Positions 53,989-64,000 of a stretch of 64,000 nucleotides of DNA are shown one piece after another. Both the position numbers and the translations under genes were made by a program. Under the pieces are notes generated by a model. The model was not told the origin of the DNA and ran no database searches. It worked only from the letters and a program-made list of their open reading frames with translations. The stretch is from Rehmannia glutinosa (lineage: Eukaryota > Streptophyta > Magnoliopsida > Lamiales > Orobanchaceae), in assembly GCA_016081115.2 (NCBI GenBank), contig JABTTQ020002196.1, forward strand, positions 1 to 64,000, written 5' to 3'. How positions within the stretch are numbered: position 1 is the first letter of the stretch; the number at the start of each line of letters is the position of its first letter.

Positions 53989-55692
53989 TAGATGTGAAAA
54001 GCCTTGTGGTGTTCTTCGTAACCTAGCCCTCCTCTCTCAGAAGACCTATGATTTGTGTAATCTTATTATATGTTGTATGAATGGTATGATATATCTTTTT
54101 CCGTGCAAGCCTTGGTCCCTTTATATAGGTGATATGAGAGATTACTGGTAGAGTTCTAACGAGAAAATGACAGCAAAATCTGTCAAAAACGAGTCACACG
54201 GTCCGTATCATCCCACACGGTCTGACCGTGTAACATGTCTATGTCTCTGTTTTCGCCCAAACACTTCACATGGTTGTGTAATCTTCACACGATCGTGTGG
54301 CACCACACGGGCTGACCGTGTGACTTGCTTTGGTCTGTTTTCTTCGTCTCTTTGATCTTTTCTTCCCACTCGTCAATCTGGTCTGGGCCTTCTAGCTGAT
54401 ATCTTTCTATTTAAGCTCAGTTTCTTGTAAAAAGTTATAAGAATATGCAGTATCATGCCCTTCTAAGGAAACCAAGTAAAATACACTAAATATGCGTGCA
54501 CATGCATCAATTAAATAACACAATAAGCCCTTAAATGCACGTATATTATACACATATCAAAATCCCAAAACTTAAACCATTGCTCGTCCTCGAGCAAATT
54601 AAGAAAAATAATATCAAGATTCAAGGGGTACAAAGAACACACAAGAACACTATAAACATTCAATCTCATTTAACTCCATATTCAAGCAAACCATGCAATT
54701 CATTATCAAGAAATCATCAACACAAGTTCGGCATAATCAATACTCTTTCGGGTACTTGACATTGCGACTTACAAGGAATAGTGTATCACTCAACTCTCAA
54801 AGTAAATAGGATGTGTTTACGCTCAACTCAATTCAGTGAATGTAAAACTACCATATGCTTGCAAATCGTCTAACATCTCTACCACTTTAGTGTGCACAAC
54901 TTAAGAATCAAAAAGGACTTTTCATTTGGTTGTCATGTAGGTTCTTTGGTAAGGGTAGGAAAAATATGGATTAAGTGACTTGACTTGAGCAAATAGAACT
55001 AAAGCACACAGACTTGCAATCACCAACTCATTTCATCTAAAAATCATTCTTTCAATTTTTTTTTTCAACTCAACTCCACCCTTTTTCTATTTTTTTCTTC
55101 TTAGACCTTTTGCCTTTTTTCTTTTCTTCTGCCTTAATCTTTCAATTTTTCTCAAAATTTTCAGAAATTTTTCTTCTTTTCTTTCTCTTCTTTCTCTTTG
55201 CTCTTGCTCGATTTTTCTTTCCTTTTTCTCAGAAATTTTCTTTCTTTTTTGAGTTTCATTATTCTCTCATTTACCTAAGCACTGCTCATCCCTCTTTCTT
55301 TTGCCAATTTTCTCTCTTTTTCACAATTTCACCACATCTCCCCCAAACTATTCATCTTCTATAAGCTCAAGTATTTTTCAGGATAAAAATCATCTTTCAA
55401 TTTTAAAGATCAAAATGTGGCTAACAATAAAAATTAAGGCTCAAAGTGGCTAACTAGGGAATCATGAGTTCATAGTTAGGCTTTTTAAGCTAAGTAGACT
55501 AAATAAACATGGCCCTAAATCATTTTCAAAAATTACACACACACACACATGGCTTCAATGAAGATACCAAAGCAAGTATTAGAGTTCTAACAATCATCAA
55601 TGACACACTTAAGAAAAAATAAGAGTGCATGATATAAAAGCAGTTTAAGGCACAAAATCTCACAGGCTTATTTTTCGCAACATGCTCAAATA
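53989..55692 (-). other. Inverted segment of the Athila-like element (3' UTR, polypurine tract, half LTR)
   Basis: Read on the minus strand from 55692 this is the rest of the 3' untranslated region (with AGTTTGGGGGAGATG near 55350), then GAGGACGAGCAATGG and the polypurine tract TTTAAGTTTTGGGATTT (54576-54560), then LTR sequence from its start (54559) to the position equivalent to 40503 of the 5' LTR. The LTR continues in normal orientation at 55696. So about 1.7 kb was flipped, with one breakpoint inside the 3' LTR. The ORF at 55110-55364 is antisense to a purine-rich stretch and not a gene. Confidence 0.8.
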
Positions 55693-55695
55693 CCC

Positions 55696-56538
55696 AGCGC
55701 AAGAGTTTCGAAGGCTTGGAATGCAGATTAATCCTGGCAAGAAGGGGTTTTCTTTCATAGTTTAGATCTCTTGTTTGTATTTAAACGATGTCAAATTATT
55801 TGATTTCAACTTTGTCTATGAATTTGTTGTCAAATATGTTGGGCTAATCTTTCGGATCCTAGGGCATAATCAAAACTATGGATTCATGTTAAATTTTGAT
55901 TAATTGTTTTCTTAATTGATTCATGTGTTCTATTATATGAATTCGAGTGCTTAATTCTTGCTGATTATCTGATCAATAATTTGAATGTCATACTTGTTAG
56001 TCCATAATCGGGAGGTAATTTCTAACAAGAAGAAAATCGAATTGGACATAAAAAGGTTAATGCGACGGAGACAACATCTATTTATGGGGAGTCATTCAAT
56101 TCAAAGATCTGTTGGGAGTTAATAATCATTGTGATGCATCGGGAGACCTCAATTATTATTAATCTACTGTTTATGTGCCACCCGGGAGGGGGAATAAACT
56201 AATTTTAGGAATTGAACACATAGAAACACGTGAATTGATTTTGATAAACATTGAATGAACTTAGTATTGAAGAAGCATGTTGAGAATATGTGCCTAGGGT
56301 TGCTTTCATATATTGTTGAAAAGACTTGTGGAGTTCCGATTTTTACATATTTACTTCTTTTATTTTTACTTGTTCATTTAGGATTTATAAAACTTGTGAT
56401 TTTCGGTCGCTTCAATAAAATTGGAATATGATGTTACTATAGCCTAAGTGTTTCGTATTCAATCCCTGAGGAATACGACCTTGCTTGCTATTATCCTATA
56501 AACTACACTGTACACTTGCAGTATTGAGATCAAATTCA
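55696..56538 (+). repeat. Right half of the Athila-like 3' LTR
   Basis: Matches 40508-41314 (GCAAGAGTTTCGAAGGC, GTTGGGCTAATCTTTCGGAT, GGAATACGACCTTG). Ends ATCAAATTCA followed by the target duplication ACATT. Confidence 0.85.
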
Positions 56539-56547
56539 ACATTCCTT

Positions 56548-58068
56548 TTAGGTCCCAAGGGGTGTGGTGTAAAGTTTAGAAGGGGGGGTTGAATAAACAT
56601 TACCAAATTTTCAATTTTAGTCTTTTTTAAGAATTTCAACAGAGTTGACTCAAATCAGTTGTGTCCTTGCGTGACAGCTAGGTTGGTTATCTTCAGCTAA
56701 GTTACCCACTCAACAGACTCGACTGGGATGTTGATAGTATAACTTGGTTGTGTCAGCTAACACTAAACTTTTAGTTGATTTGGTTTTTAACAGTGGAAGA
56801 CGTAACACCCTTTGTTTGATTAAAGCTCGTTTTTAACACTTGTGTTAGCACTTGTTATTATCAGTTAGGTAGAAAAAATAACAGCAGATATGGAAAATAT
56901 AAGCAAGAAAGTAAATGCTGAAAGAAAATGACACAAGTAATTTATAGTGGTTCGAGGATGGGGTAATTACTCTACTCCACTCTTCTCCAACTCCTGGAGG
57001 AATCCACTAGGTAACAGATCAAGTTACAAAGTAGTTTTCAATCTAGAGACAGCATTGATCACACAGGTGGCTTCTCCTACGACTTAGCTTCTTCACAAGA
57101 CAGTTGCCTTACTACTTTAGCTCCCTTCAAGTCTTTGGATTTGATCACACAGCCCTCCAACAAACTTGAATCTCCTGGTTCGACCTTGAATCTTTCTACA
57201 GCTCCTTCAACTTGGAGAGTAGACCCTTTTTGTTCTTTAAATGTTTTCTCTTCAACTGGTTGAAGTAATCTTTCCTTCATAGCGTGTGTTGGATCGAGTT
57301 CCTTCGAGTTTTAGGCTTGAGGAATTTTCTAGGTAAGCTTGAGAATATTGCAGGTTATGCTTTCTTGATAATTGCTTGATTTGTTCGTGTTAGGTTCAGG
57401 TAACCTTTTCTCAAATGCTTCCTCAGCCTTTTAAAGTGCTCATTTGAAAATTTGTCCGGTGAAGAGATAGGCTATTTTCAAATGACACTTCTTTTTCGTT
57501 GGCTTATCTTTTCTTGGTCTGCAGCACTCGTGATGTTGACCCTTCCTCGTATTAAATGGCTTTGCAGCTTTACAGGGTCTGACATCTGCTTCGGTGTTTC
57601 CCATTGGTTTATTCCTTTGAATGTTTCTAGGCCAAATACTTTAAGACCTGGCAGCTTGGACATATTACTATATCGAGTAACATTCTTGACTTCCTTCCAA
57701 CAGTTCAATGTCAGTTATCTTGACTTGACTGCTGCCTTTACCTCTTTTAAATTTAGACTGCTCCAATCATGAGAATGACTCAACTGCCACATCAACTGTT
57801 AGACTTGGATCCTTTCACTGACTTGACTGACACTTACTCATACTTCACAGAGTCCTTGTCTTCTTTCTTGGCCATACTCAGCTGACACACAACAGAGTCT
57901 TCACTCTAGTCTACAGTTGACTTCTTGTATTCTTTGACTTAGCTGACTTCACTCAGCTCTTTCAGTCCTATCTATTACAACATAGAATTAAAAGGAAAAT
58001 GGGGTGACAACTTCCTAGTCTAAGTTTTACATGGTATCATCAAAATCTAACAAATAAATTTCCTAACA
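56548..58068 (-). repeat. 3' LTR of copy A3 (about 1521 bp)
   Basis: Plus-strand left end TTTAGGTCCCAAGG (family consensus TGTAGGTCCC, one mismatch), right end TTTCCTAACA. The left end is only 4 bp from the Athila-like target duplication. Confidence 0.85.
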
Positions 58069-58081
58069 ATTTCCCCTTTTT
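58069..58081 (-). other. Polypurine tract of copy A3
   Basis: AAAAAGGGGAAAT on the minus strand, adjacent to the LTR. 58082-58376 is the 3' UTR without a gene. Confidence 0.85.
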
Positions 58082-58376
58082 GATGATGTCAAAACTTAAA
58101 CAAAAATAAACCGCAAACATAAGCAGTGCAGTAACAAAGAATGTATGCTTTGAATAATCAGTTTTATTGATCATAGCATTCTTGTCCTTTAAAAAGCTGT
58201 TTACAATATGTAACAAAGCTTATACAAGTATTGTATTACAACGTGTATCAGAGCTAGGTTACAAAGAAGATATTAGAGCAAATATTACAAGAAAATTATC
58301 AGAGCTATATTATAGGGAAAACTTACAGCTATGTATTTATAGCTAAGTAAAATACGCGAAGGGGTTGCAGTCGTCT

Positions 58377-59031
58377 TCAACGCCTTGGCTGCTTCCTTCT
58401 TCTCTCTTCGTCATCAGCTCTCCTCTTGTCTTCATCAGCTCTCCTGATCTTCCTTTTCTCTTTATCTTTCTTCTTCTTCTCATATGCTCGCCTCGCAGCA
58501 GAGTCTTCCCTACGCTGCCTTTTCACCCATTCTCGAGTTGTTCGTTCATTTTCAGCTTCATGTCTTCTCACTACTTCTACATTCTTGCGTGCAACTTCCA
58601 GGTTGGCAAGATGATCATATCCAGCCCACTATGTGATCCCTTTCTTCTGCGGATCAATATATTTGACGTTCTCCAGATCTGCTGAAGTCGAGAACCTCTG
58701 CCTCTTCCCCTTTCTCTCCCTGACTCAGCTCCTCCTCCTCTGGGAGTATACTGTACTGGAGTTTTTGATTTTCCAGCTGAGTAACTATTGGAACTCTACT
58801 GCTTATCAGTTGATTTGCATATCTTAAGACCTTTCTCCCAGTACAAAACCCAGGCTTGCGGTAGAGTCAAATCTTCGAAATAGCCTTCTGCCTGTAGAGT
58901 TTGAAACTCCTCTAGGGATCTGGGTTGGACCCAAAGATCGAGGCATGGCAATGTCTCTCAGGGGCTTGATTGTAGGGTGATCCATTCCGGGTAGAGGACC
59001 ATCATATTGCTTCCTTATGTTTTGAATGCGT
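58377..59031 (-). pseudogene. Family A coiled-coil protein, C-terminal part (copy A3)
   Basis: On the minus strand from 59031: RIQNIRKQYDGPLPGMDHPT, then the same words as in copy A1 (PRSLEEFQTLQAEGYFEDL, TLPQAW, YIDPQKKGI, RKNVEVVRRHEAENERTTRE). 58571-58377 is open and ends in a very basic stretch (RRAYEKKKKDKEKRKIRRAD). The basic tail suggests nucleic-acid binding or nuclear localisation, but this is only composition. Stop at 58377-58379. Confidence 0.6.
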
Positions 59032-60068
59032 GCAAACTATTTTGAAGCACTGCACCTTGTGTCAGAACCTGAAAAGCTGTACATTCAATTAATACGAGGA
59101 AAGGTCTACATCTCAAGATTGAAGACCAAGAAAAGACAAGCCAACGAACACAAATGTCTTTTGAAAATCAGCCTATCTCTTCAACGAGCAGATTTTTGAA
59201 AGTTCACTATAAAAGGCTAAGGAAATTGATTGAGAAAAGGTTACCTGAACCACGAACAAGCAAGCAATATTTAAACTGTAACCTACAAATATTCTCAAAG
59301 ATATTCAAGCAAATCCTCAAGCCTAAAACTCGAAGGAAATCAATCCAACACAAAGCTGTGAAGGAAAGACAACTTCAAACTGTTGAAGAGGAAACTTTTG
59401 AATAATCAAAAGGGTCTACTTTCCAAGGAGGATTGTAGGAAGGTTCAAGGTCAAATCAGTATCAAGTTATTGGAGGGCTTCGTGATCAAATCCAAGAGCT
59501 TGAGAAAGTGAGTAGAAGTAGCAAGCAATTTTGCCGGTGAAGAAGTTCGAGTCGGACGAGAAGCATTTGTGTGACCAAAGGTCGTGTCTCTAGATCTGTT
59601 CACCACTTTGTAAGCGATCATTACTTAGTGGATTCCTCCAGGAGTTGGAGAAGAGAGGATTACAAGAATTAGTCCATCTTCGAACATCTATAAAAATTAA
59701 CAGCGTCATTTATTTTTCAGCACATTCATATTTCTGCATATCTACTTTATATCTGCTGATTTGCTATCCAAACTGAGTAATATCAAGTGTTAAAACAAGT
59801 TTCAAACAAATCAAAGGGTGTTACGTCTTCCGCTGAGAAACCAATACAACCAAGTTAAGTTTCAGGTTAAACAACTGAGTTATTCTATCAATAGCTCTAT
59901 CGAGTCTGTTGAGTGACTAACTCTGGTGAATAACCAACTTAGATGTCCCTAAAGGACTTAGCTATTTGTGTTAACTCTGTAATTTCTTTAAAAGTACTAA
60001 ATCAAAAATTTGGTAAGGTTTATTCAACCCCCTCCTCTAAACCTTACTCACACCCCTTGGGACCTACA
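59032..60068 (+). repeat. Truncated family A LTR, antisense inside copy A3 (copy A4)
   Basis: Plus-strand LTR that lacks about the first third and ends GGGACCTACA at 60068. TATA box TATAAAAGG (about 59209-59217). It is closer to the LTR at 62861 than to A1. The host ORF has lost about 170 codons between its two sides compared with A1, so insertion was accompanied by deletion. Confidence 0.75.
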
Positions 60069-62860
60069 TCATGATATCCTCAAGTCTGGCAATCTCGCTC
60101 TTATGTTGCAGCTTGAGTAGCTCCATGTCTGACTTATGGGAATCTTCAATTCTCATCATAAACTCTTTCTGCCTCTGCTGAACTTGTGCATTGTCCACGC
60201 TCCATACGAGTAGCTCTGCAAAGAATGATTTGAAGTAGCGGACTTGCTCTAAGCGCTTAGTAGTAGTCTGCGCAGCCTATTCTCTGATCCGTAGGACAAC
60301 ACCTTGAATATCTCTGCTGATGTTTGCATCACGGTTGTCCAATCTGAGGTCCAACGATGCAAGGTGGCATTCCATCTTCTCAATTTCAGCACATATTTCT
60401 TTGAACGCATTTTGAAACTTGGTTGTGGAAGCTGACTCTTCTTCAGGCCACAAGACATCAAAGTCAAAACCTATCGGCACAATGGAATCAGTTGGAATTA
60501 TTGGCTATTCCTGTACAGAGTACTTCTCTTGTTCTCGAACAGATCGGCATCCAGAGGGGGTAACTCGGCATCAAAATGGAATATCTCAGTAAACATGTCA
60601 TCGGAATGAGAAGGATTCCCGTTGGTCCATGTAGTGGAGCCTTTCCCTTCTCTCGTCTTTGTGCATCAGCTCTATTTACCTCGGATGATCCAGCGTCGTC
60701 AGCAATCAACGCTTGTTGTGGGAACTCTTGTTGAGCGCTTGAGTCTCTTGGCGATTGTGGTAGCCTTTTCGGTGACTTAGTTCCAGTTGGAGCATTTGTG
60801 TTGGTCTACTCAGTTGTGATAACAGCTTCGTTGGCATCAGTAAGAGTTTCCTTTTGAGTTAACTTGTCCTCAGTTGTTTTATCAGCGTCATCGGAGTGTG
60901 ATGTAACCATAGGGGTTGGTTCATCATCAAAGATGAGTCTCAGTTGTTTTAACACTTATAGTACTCCGTGAGTTGTGAACATCATCAGCCTCGTCCTGAG
61001 TAGAATCTTCAATATGTGTGGACTCGGCTTCATTTTCTGATTCCATAAATGTTGTATCATTGTTTTCCTATGAATCATGAAGGGCGCTGATCTTTTCTTC
61101 TTCACCAGCTCCCTCCATCTGAGGAATGTTCTCTTGCTCAGGTTCTTTACCTAAGGAAGTCTCAACCTCCTTTAGACCTTCATTACCCCCAGCAGTCTCA
61201 ACCGCTGTAGGGCCTTCAATATTCCATTCGATAGACTCAGCTGTCTTGGGGCCTTTGATAGATATCCTTTGGCAGACTCAACTACCTTAGGGTCTTCGGT
61301 GGCATCCTTCAGAGTCTCAACTCCTAGGATTGCACTTTCATGGCCAGGAGTCTCAACTCCCATGGCCTCCATTCCATCCTTTGCCTTAGTTGCATCAGTA
61401 GTGCCATCGGTCTTCAGGTCAGAGGAAGTTTTAGCTGGGACAGTCTCAACTGTCTGAGCTTCATTAACTTCACTATGCTTATCCATTAATTGCTCTCCTT
61501 CGCCTACTAACTGCAAAGTTTTGTCTCCCACAGCGTCCTCCGACCTAGCTGTGGTGGAGAGAGCTTCCCCCTCAACTGGTGCACCAGCTGAGTGAATGGT
61601 TGTGGGTTACTTTGCTCCTAAGACACAGTTGTTTGTCCTTTTGAGTAGTCTGTCGTTTGGGCAGGTGTCTCAACACCTTTAGGGTTTGTCTTGGCTAGGG
61701 TGCCCATTTCATCACCTTCCCTAGCTTCATCGTCATTCCCCTGAGAGCCATTTTGAGATTGCACGAGGGATGTGATGGAGGCAATGTCCGTTGCAATCTT
61801 TTGTGCCACTCCTAAAGGAGCAGATCAAAAAGAGAGTTGGGAAGACTCTGCTGGACCTTCTTGAAGATTTTGCTCGTGCATGGCTCATGATTCCTTGATG
61901 GCCTGTTGGAACTCAGCCTTTTCAACTACTGCAGTTGGGTCCAACTCTTTGAGATCGCTGCTGTCAGTTGACTCCATGTGGTGCTCATGGCTTCCAGTGA
62001 ACATGCATATTTTGGACTTTTCGGCGGCTCTGGCCTTCTCCAATGCCTTTTCCTTCTCATCCTCCTTAATAGCAGGGAAGGCATCCAAGCAGCATTCTTC
62101 ATTGAGGGCATAATGAACAGTGACATTTCTGAGGAAGCTTAGAAGTTCTTCCTCTTTTTCGATGAACTCAGGATGTTAGAATTGTTGTCTGGAGTAATCT
62201 AGCTTCCATCTTCTCCATTCCCTTAATCTCTGCTAAATATCCGGGTAGACTAGAGAATACATAATCACGTCATCATCATCTCCATCTTCCGAATGGTTGC
62301 AAGTGGGGCTTACTCCTGCTCAGGTACGTTAGCATCTGTCTGAAGGGATGAGATAGCTCTTTCTTCAAGAGTCTTGGTTGTCTCAGCTTTCTCCTTCTCC
62401 ACAGCTGTCTCACGACCAGTTGGGTGTTCGATACTCTGCTGATCGACATCAACAGTCTTTTGGGCATCTATGGTGGTAACAACTCCACCATCTTTCACAT
62501 GAGACTGCTCCTCTTGAGCAGCAGCAGTCTCTTCAGGATTCTCCAGCTGAGTGCCTGACTCAGCTTTTTCAAGCTCAGACTTCTTAAAAGGTCTTTGTCT
62601 TCTCTTGGTCTGAACGAGAGGAATCTCATCCTCTTCGGCTTCCTCTGTAGTGGCTTCTGGCTCCACCATCATTTTCTTTTTCGCAGCAGCTGGCTTATGG
62701 GACGCAGTTGTGTGCTTTTTCTTCACAACTGGAGAAGGCATAGAAGTATCCTTCTCGGTCTCGGCTGCATGGGCAGGGGCTTCTGGATCGGCTGTGGGGG
62801 CAGGTGCTTGTGGCTCGGCTGCAGGGACATGAGCCTTCTTAGACTTGGCTGCAGGGGCAG
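60069..62860 (-). pseudogene. Family A protein, N-terminal and middle part (copy A3)
   Basis: Long, low-complexity, broken by several stops. From 62860 leftwards: Ala/Pro-rich (PAAEPQAPAPTADPEAPAHA), then 62741-62310 (KKKHTTASHKPAAAKKKMM, TTEEAEEDEIPLVQTKRRQR). Next is a conserved-looking segment at 62088-61885 (KEKALEKARAAEKSKICMF) and 61809-61618. 61531-61172 has repeated VET words (QTVETVPAK, MGVETPGHE, LGVETLKDA, KGVETPAQT). It runs on to HKSEIARLED near 60100. Rich in Glu, Lys, Ala, Thr. No catalytic motif recognised. Position upstream of the polypurine tract suggests an env-like or accessory ORF of a pol-less Sirevirus relative. Confidence 0.55.
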
Positions 62861-64000
62861 TGTAGGTCCCAAGGGGTGTAAGTGTAAGGTTTAGAAGGGG
62901 GGGGTTGAATAAACCTTACCAAATTTTCGATTTAGGCCTTTTAAATCTCTGAGTTCTACACATTTGTGTCCTTGATGGATGTCGAATTAGTCACTCAAGA
63001 GAGTCAATCTCTTATGATTTCAAACCAGTACATTAGTAGAGTAACTCTTTTGTTGGCTATAATTTGACTCAATTTGTGGTTTTGTTTTTTTTGGAAGACT
63101 TAACACCCTTAAGTTTGATTAAGCAAGTTTTTCTGACTTGATTTAGTACTTATAGATTATCAAATGGATAGCAAATTTATCGTGAGATATAAGCAATTAA
63201 AAATGCGAGAAATTTAAGTCTTTGAAATGTAAATGACACAATAAAGTTTTTATAGAGGTTCGAAGATGGGGTAATTCTTCTACTCCTCTCTTCTCCAACT
63301 CCCTGGAGGAATCCACTAAGTAATGATCGGTTTACAAAGTGGTACAGTCCGGATACAAGTCTTGATCACATCTGCCGACTTGATCCTTTGGGACTCGATC
63401 TGGAGACGCCTTGATCACTCGGTGGCTTCTCGTGCGACTCGGCTTCTTCACAGGGGCATTTGCTTTGCTACTACTGACTCACTTGCTCAAGCACTTTGGA
63501 TTTGATCACGAAGCCCTCCAAACGCTTAAGACTTGGTTCGCCTTGAACCTTTCTACAATCCTTCTTGGAATGTAGACCCCTTGTTTTCGATAGTTTCCTC
63601 TTCAACTGATTGAAGTTCTCTTTCCTTCACGGGTAAGTGTTGGATTGATGTACTTCGAGATGTAGGCTTGAGGATTGAGAATGTTTCAGTTTTGATAGGC
63701 TCGTATATCTCACGTGTGTGTCATTCACGCATCCACGCATCATTTTCTCAATCAAACTCCTCGGCCTTTTATAGTGAACTTTCAAAAATTTTGCCCGTTG
63801 AAGAGATAGGCTCATTTTTGAAAATCACTTTGCGATCGTTAGTTTGCACTTCTTGGAATTGCCATTTCCTCGTATGAAATGTTTTATCACCTTTTCGTGA
63901 GTTCGACACGGTGTAGTGCTTCCCATTGGTTCATTTCTTTGCACGCTCGGGGTGAGCACTCCAAGAAAGGTAGTATGGAGATATTACTTGTTTAAGTAAA
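62861..64000 (-). repeat. Family A LTR, minus strand, cut by the window end (copy A5)
   Basis: Plus-strand left end TGTAGGTCCCAAGGGG; CCTTTTATAGTG near 63766-63777 is the reversed TATA box. No primer-binding site lies beside its left end, so this LTR (or the element it belongs to) is inserted in copy A3. The right boundary is outside the window. Confidence 0.8.

Larger units (their letters stand above)
39923..56538 (+). mobile_element. Athila-like Ty3/gypsy element with nested insertions and an inversion
   Basis: Bounded by the perfect 5-bp duplication ACATT (39918-39922 and 56539-56543). Parts: 5' LTR, tRNA-Asp primer site, gag, a family A solo LTR, non-coding stretch, ORF1 split by SireB, 3' region with an inverted segment, second half of the 3' LTR. 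The pol genes are absent, so it is non-autonomous or deleted. Without the insertions it measures about 7.8 kb. Confidence 0.9.
56548..62860 (-). mobile_element. Family A element on the minus strand (copy A3)
   Basis: 3' LTR (56548-58068), polypurine tract (58069-58081), 3' UTR and a long broken ORF reading leftwards from 62860. It is interrupted by a truncated antisense family A LTR (59032-60068) and, at its 5' side, by another family A LTR (62861 on) that lacks an adjacent primer site and so is not its own 5' LTR. Confidence 0.8.

Noticed and set aside
55110..55364. 84-codon ORF rich in Phe, Leu and Ser that looks like membrane segments
   Set aside because: It is antisense to the purine-rich Athila-type 3' UTR; the composition explains the hydrophobicity.
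58365..58685. Plus-strand ORF rich in Ser, Phe and Leu with a signal-peptide look
   Set aside because: It is the complement of the Lys/Arg/Glu-rich family A reading frame, which copy A1 supports.
62861..64000. The right-edge LTR as the 5' LTR of copy A3
   Set aside because: After its end there is no primer-binding site; coding sequence of the A3 ORF follows immediately, so it is a separate insertion.

Overview
The window looks like an intergenic heterochromatic stretch of a plant nuclear genome, most likely a dicot. It is AT-rich and filled with nested plant-type LTR retrotransposons (Ty1/copia and Ty3/gypsy), plus CACTA, hAT and Harbinger-like DNA elements. I find no intact host gene, no rRNA or tRNA gene and no bacterial feature. 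Nearly every coding stretch is a retrotransposon domain broken by stops or frameshifts. The species cannot be fixed from sequence alone.

Layout. 1-2894: 3' part and 3' LTR of an LTR element called family A here, apparently inside a CACTA element (right end at 4461) that also holds a hAT MITE (4042-4378). The CACTA sits in the 5' LTR of a degenerate Ty1/copia element, Copia1 (4462-14935). Copia1 is further cut by a hAT MITE (7746-8508, exact 8-bp duplication) and by a putative 3.5-kb solo LTR (8522-12060) that itself carries a small MITE. 14936-15644 continues after the next element at 33971-36153; together they are the non-retroelement ground sequence here. 15645-33965 is a minus-strand Ty3/gypsy Tat-lineage element with target duplication ACTTG, two RNase H domains, an antisense ORF and a tandem-repeat block. 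A Sirevirus-like copia element, SireA (21616-29288, duplication CTAAC), is inserted exactly into its second RNase H domain. 36154-39922 is a second copia element, Copia2, cut off in its reverse transcriptase.

39923-56538 is an Athila-like Ty3/gypsy element (duplication ACATT) with a decayed gag, no pol, and an ORF1 split by a second Sirevirus-like element, SireB (45587-52915). A family A solo LTR lies behind gag (42916-44392). About 1.7 kb, including half of its 3' LTR, is inverted. 56548-62860 is a minus-strand family A element carrying a truncated antisense family A LTR (59032-60068). Another family A LTR runs off the right edge (62861-64000).

The most interesting signal is in the LTRs of SireA and SireB. 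Downstream of the TATA box lies a run of short perfect or near-perfect hairpins whose loops are nearly all GTGGT or TTGGT while the stems differ and stay paired. There are four in SireA and nine in SireB. The last one holds the AATAAA poly(A) signal in or next to its stem. This looks like a structured RNA array in the repeated (R) region of the transcript. Other points of note are the long unidentified coiled-coil protein of family A, the reciprocal loss of U3 palindrome units between the two LTRs of SireB, and the inversion in the Athila element.
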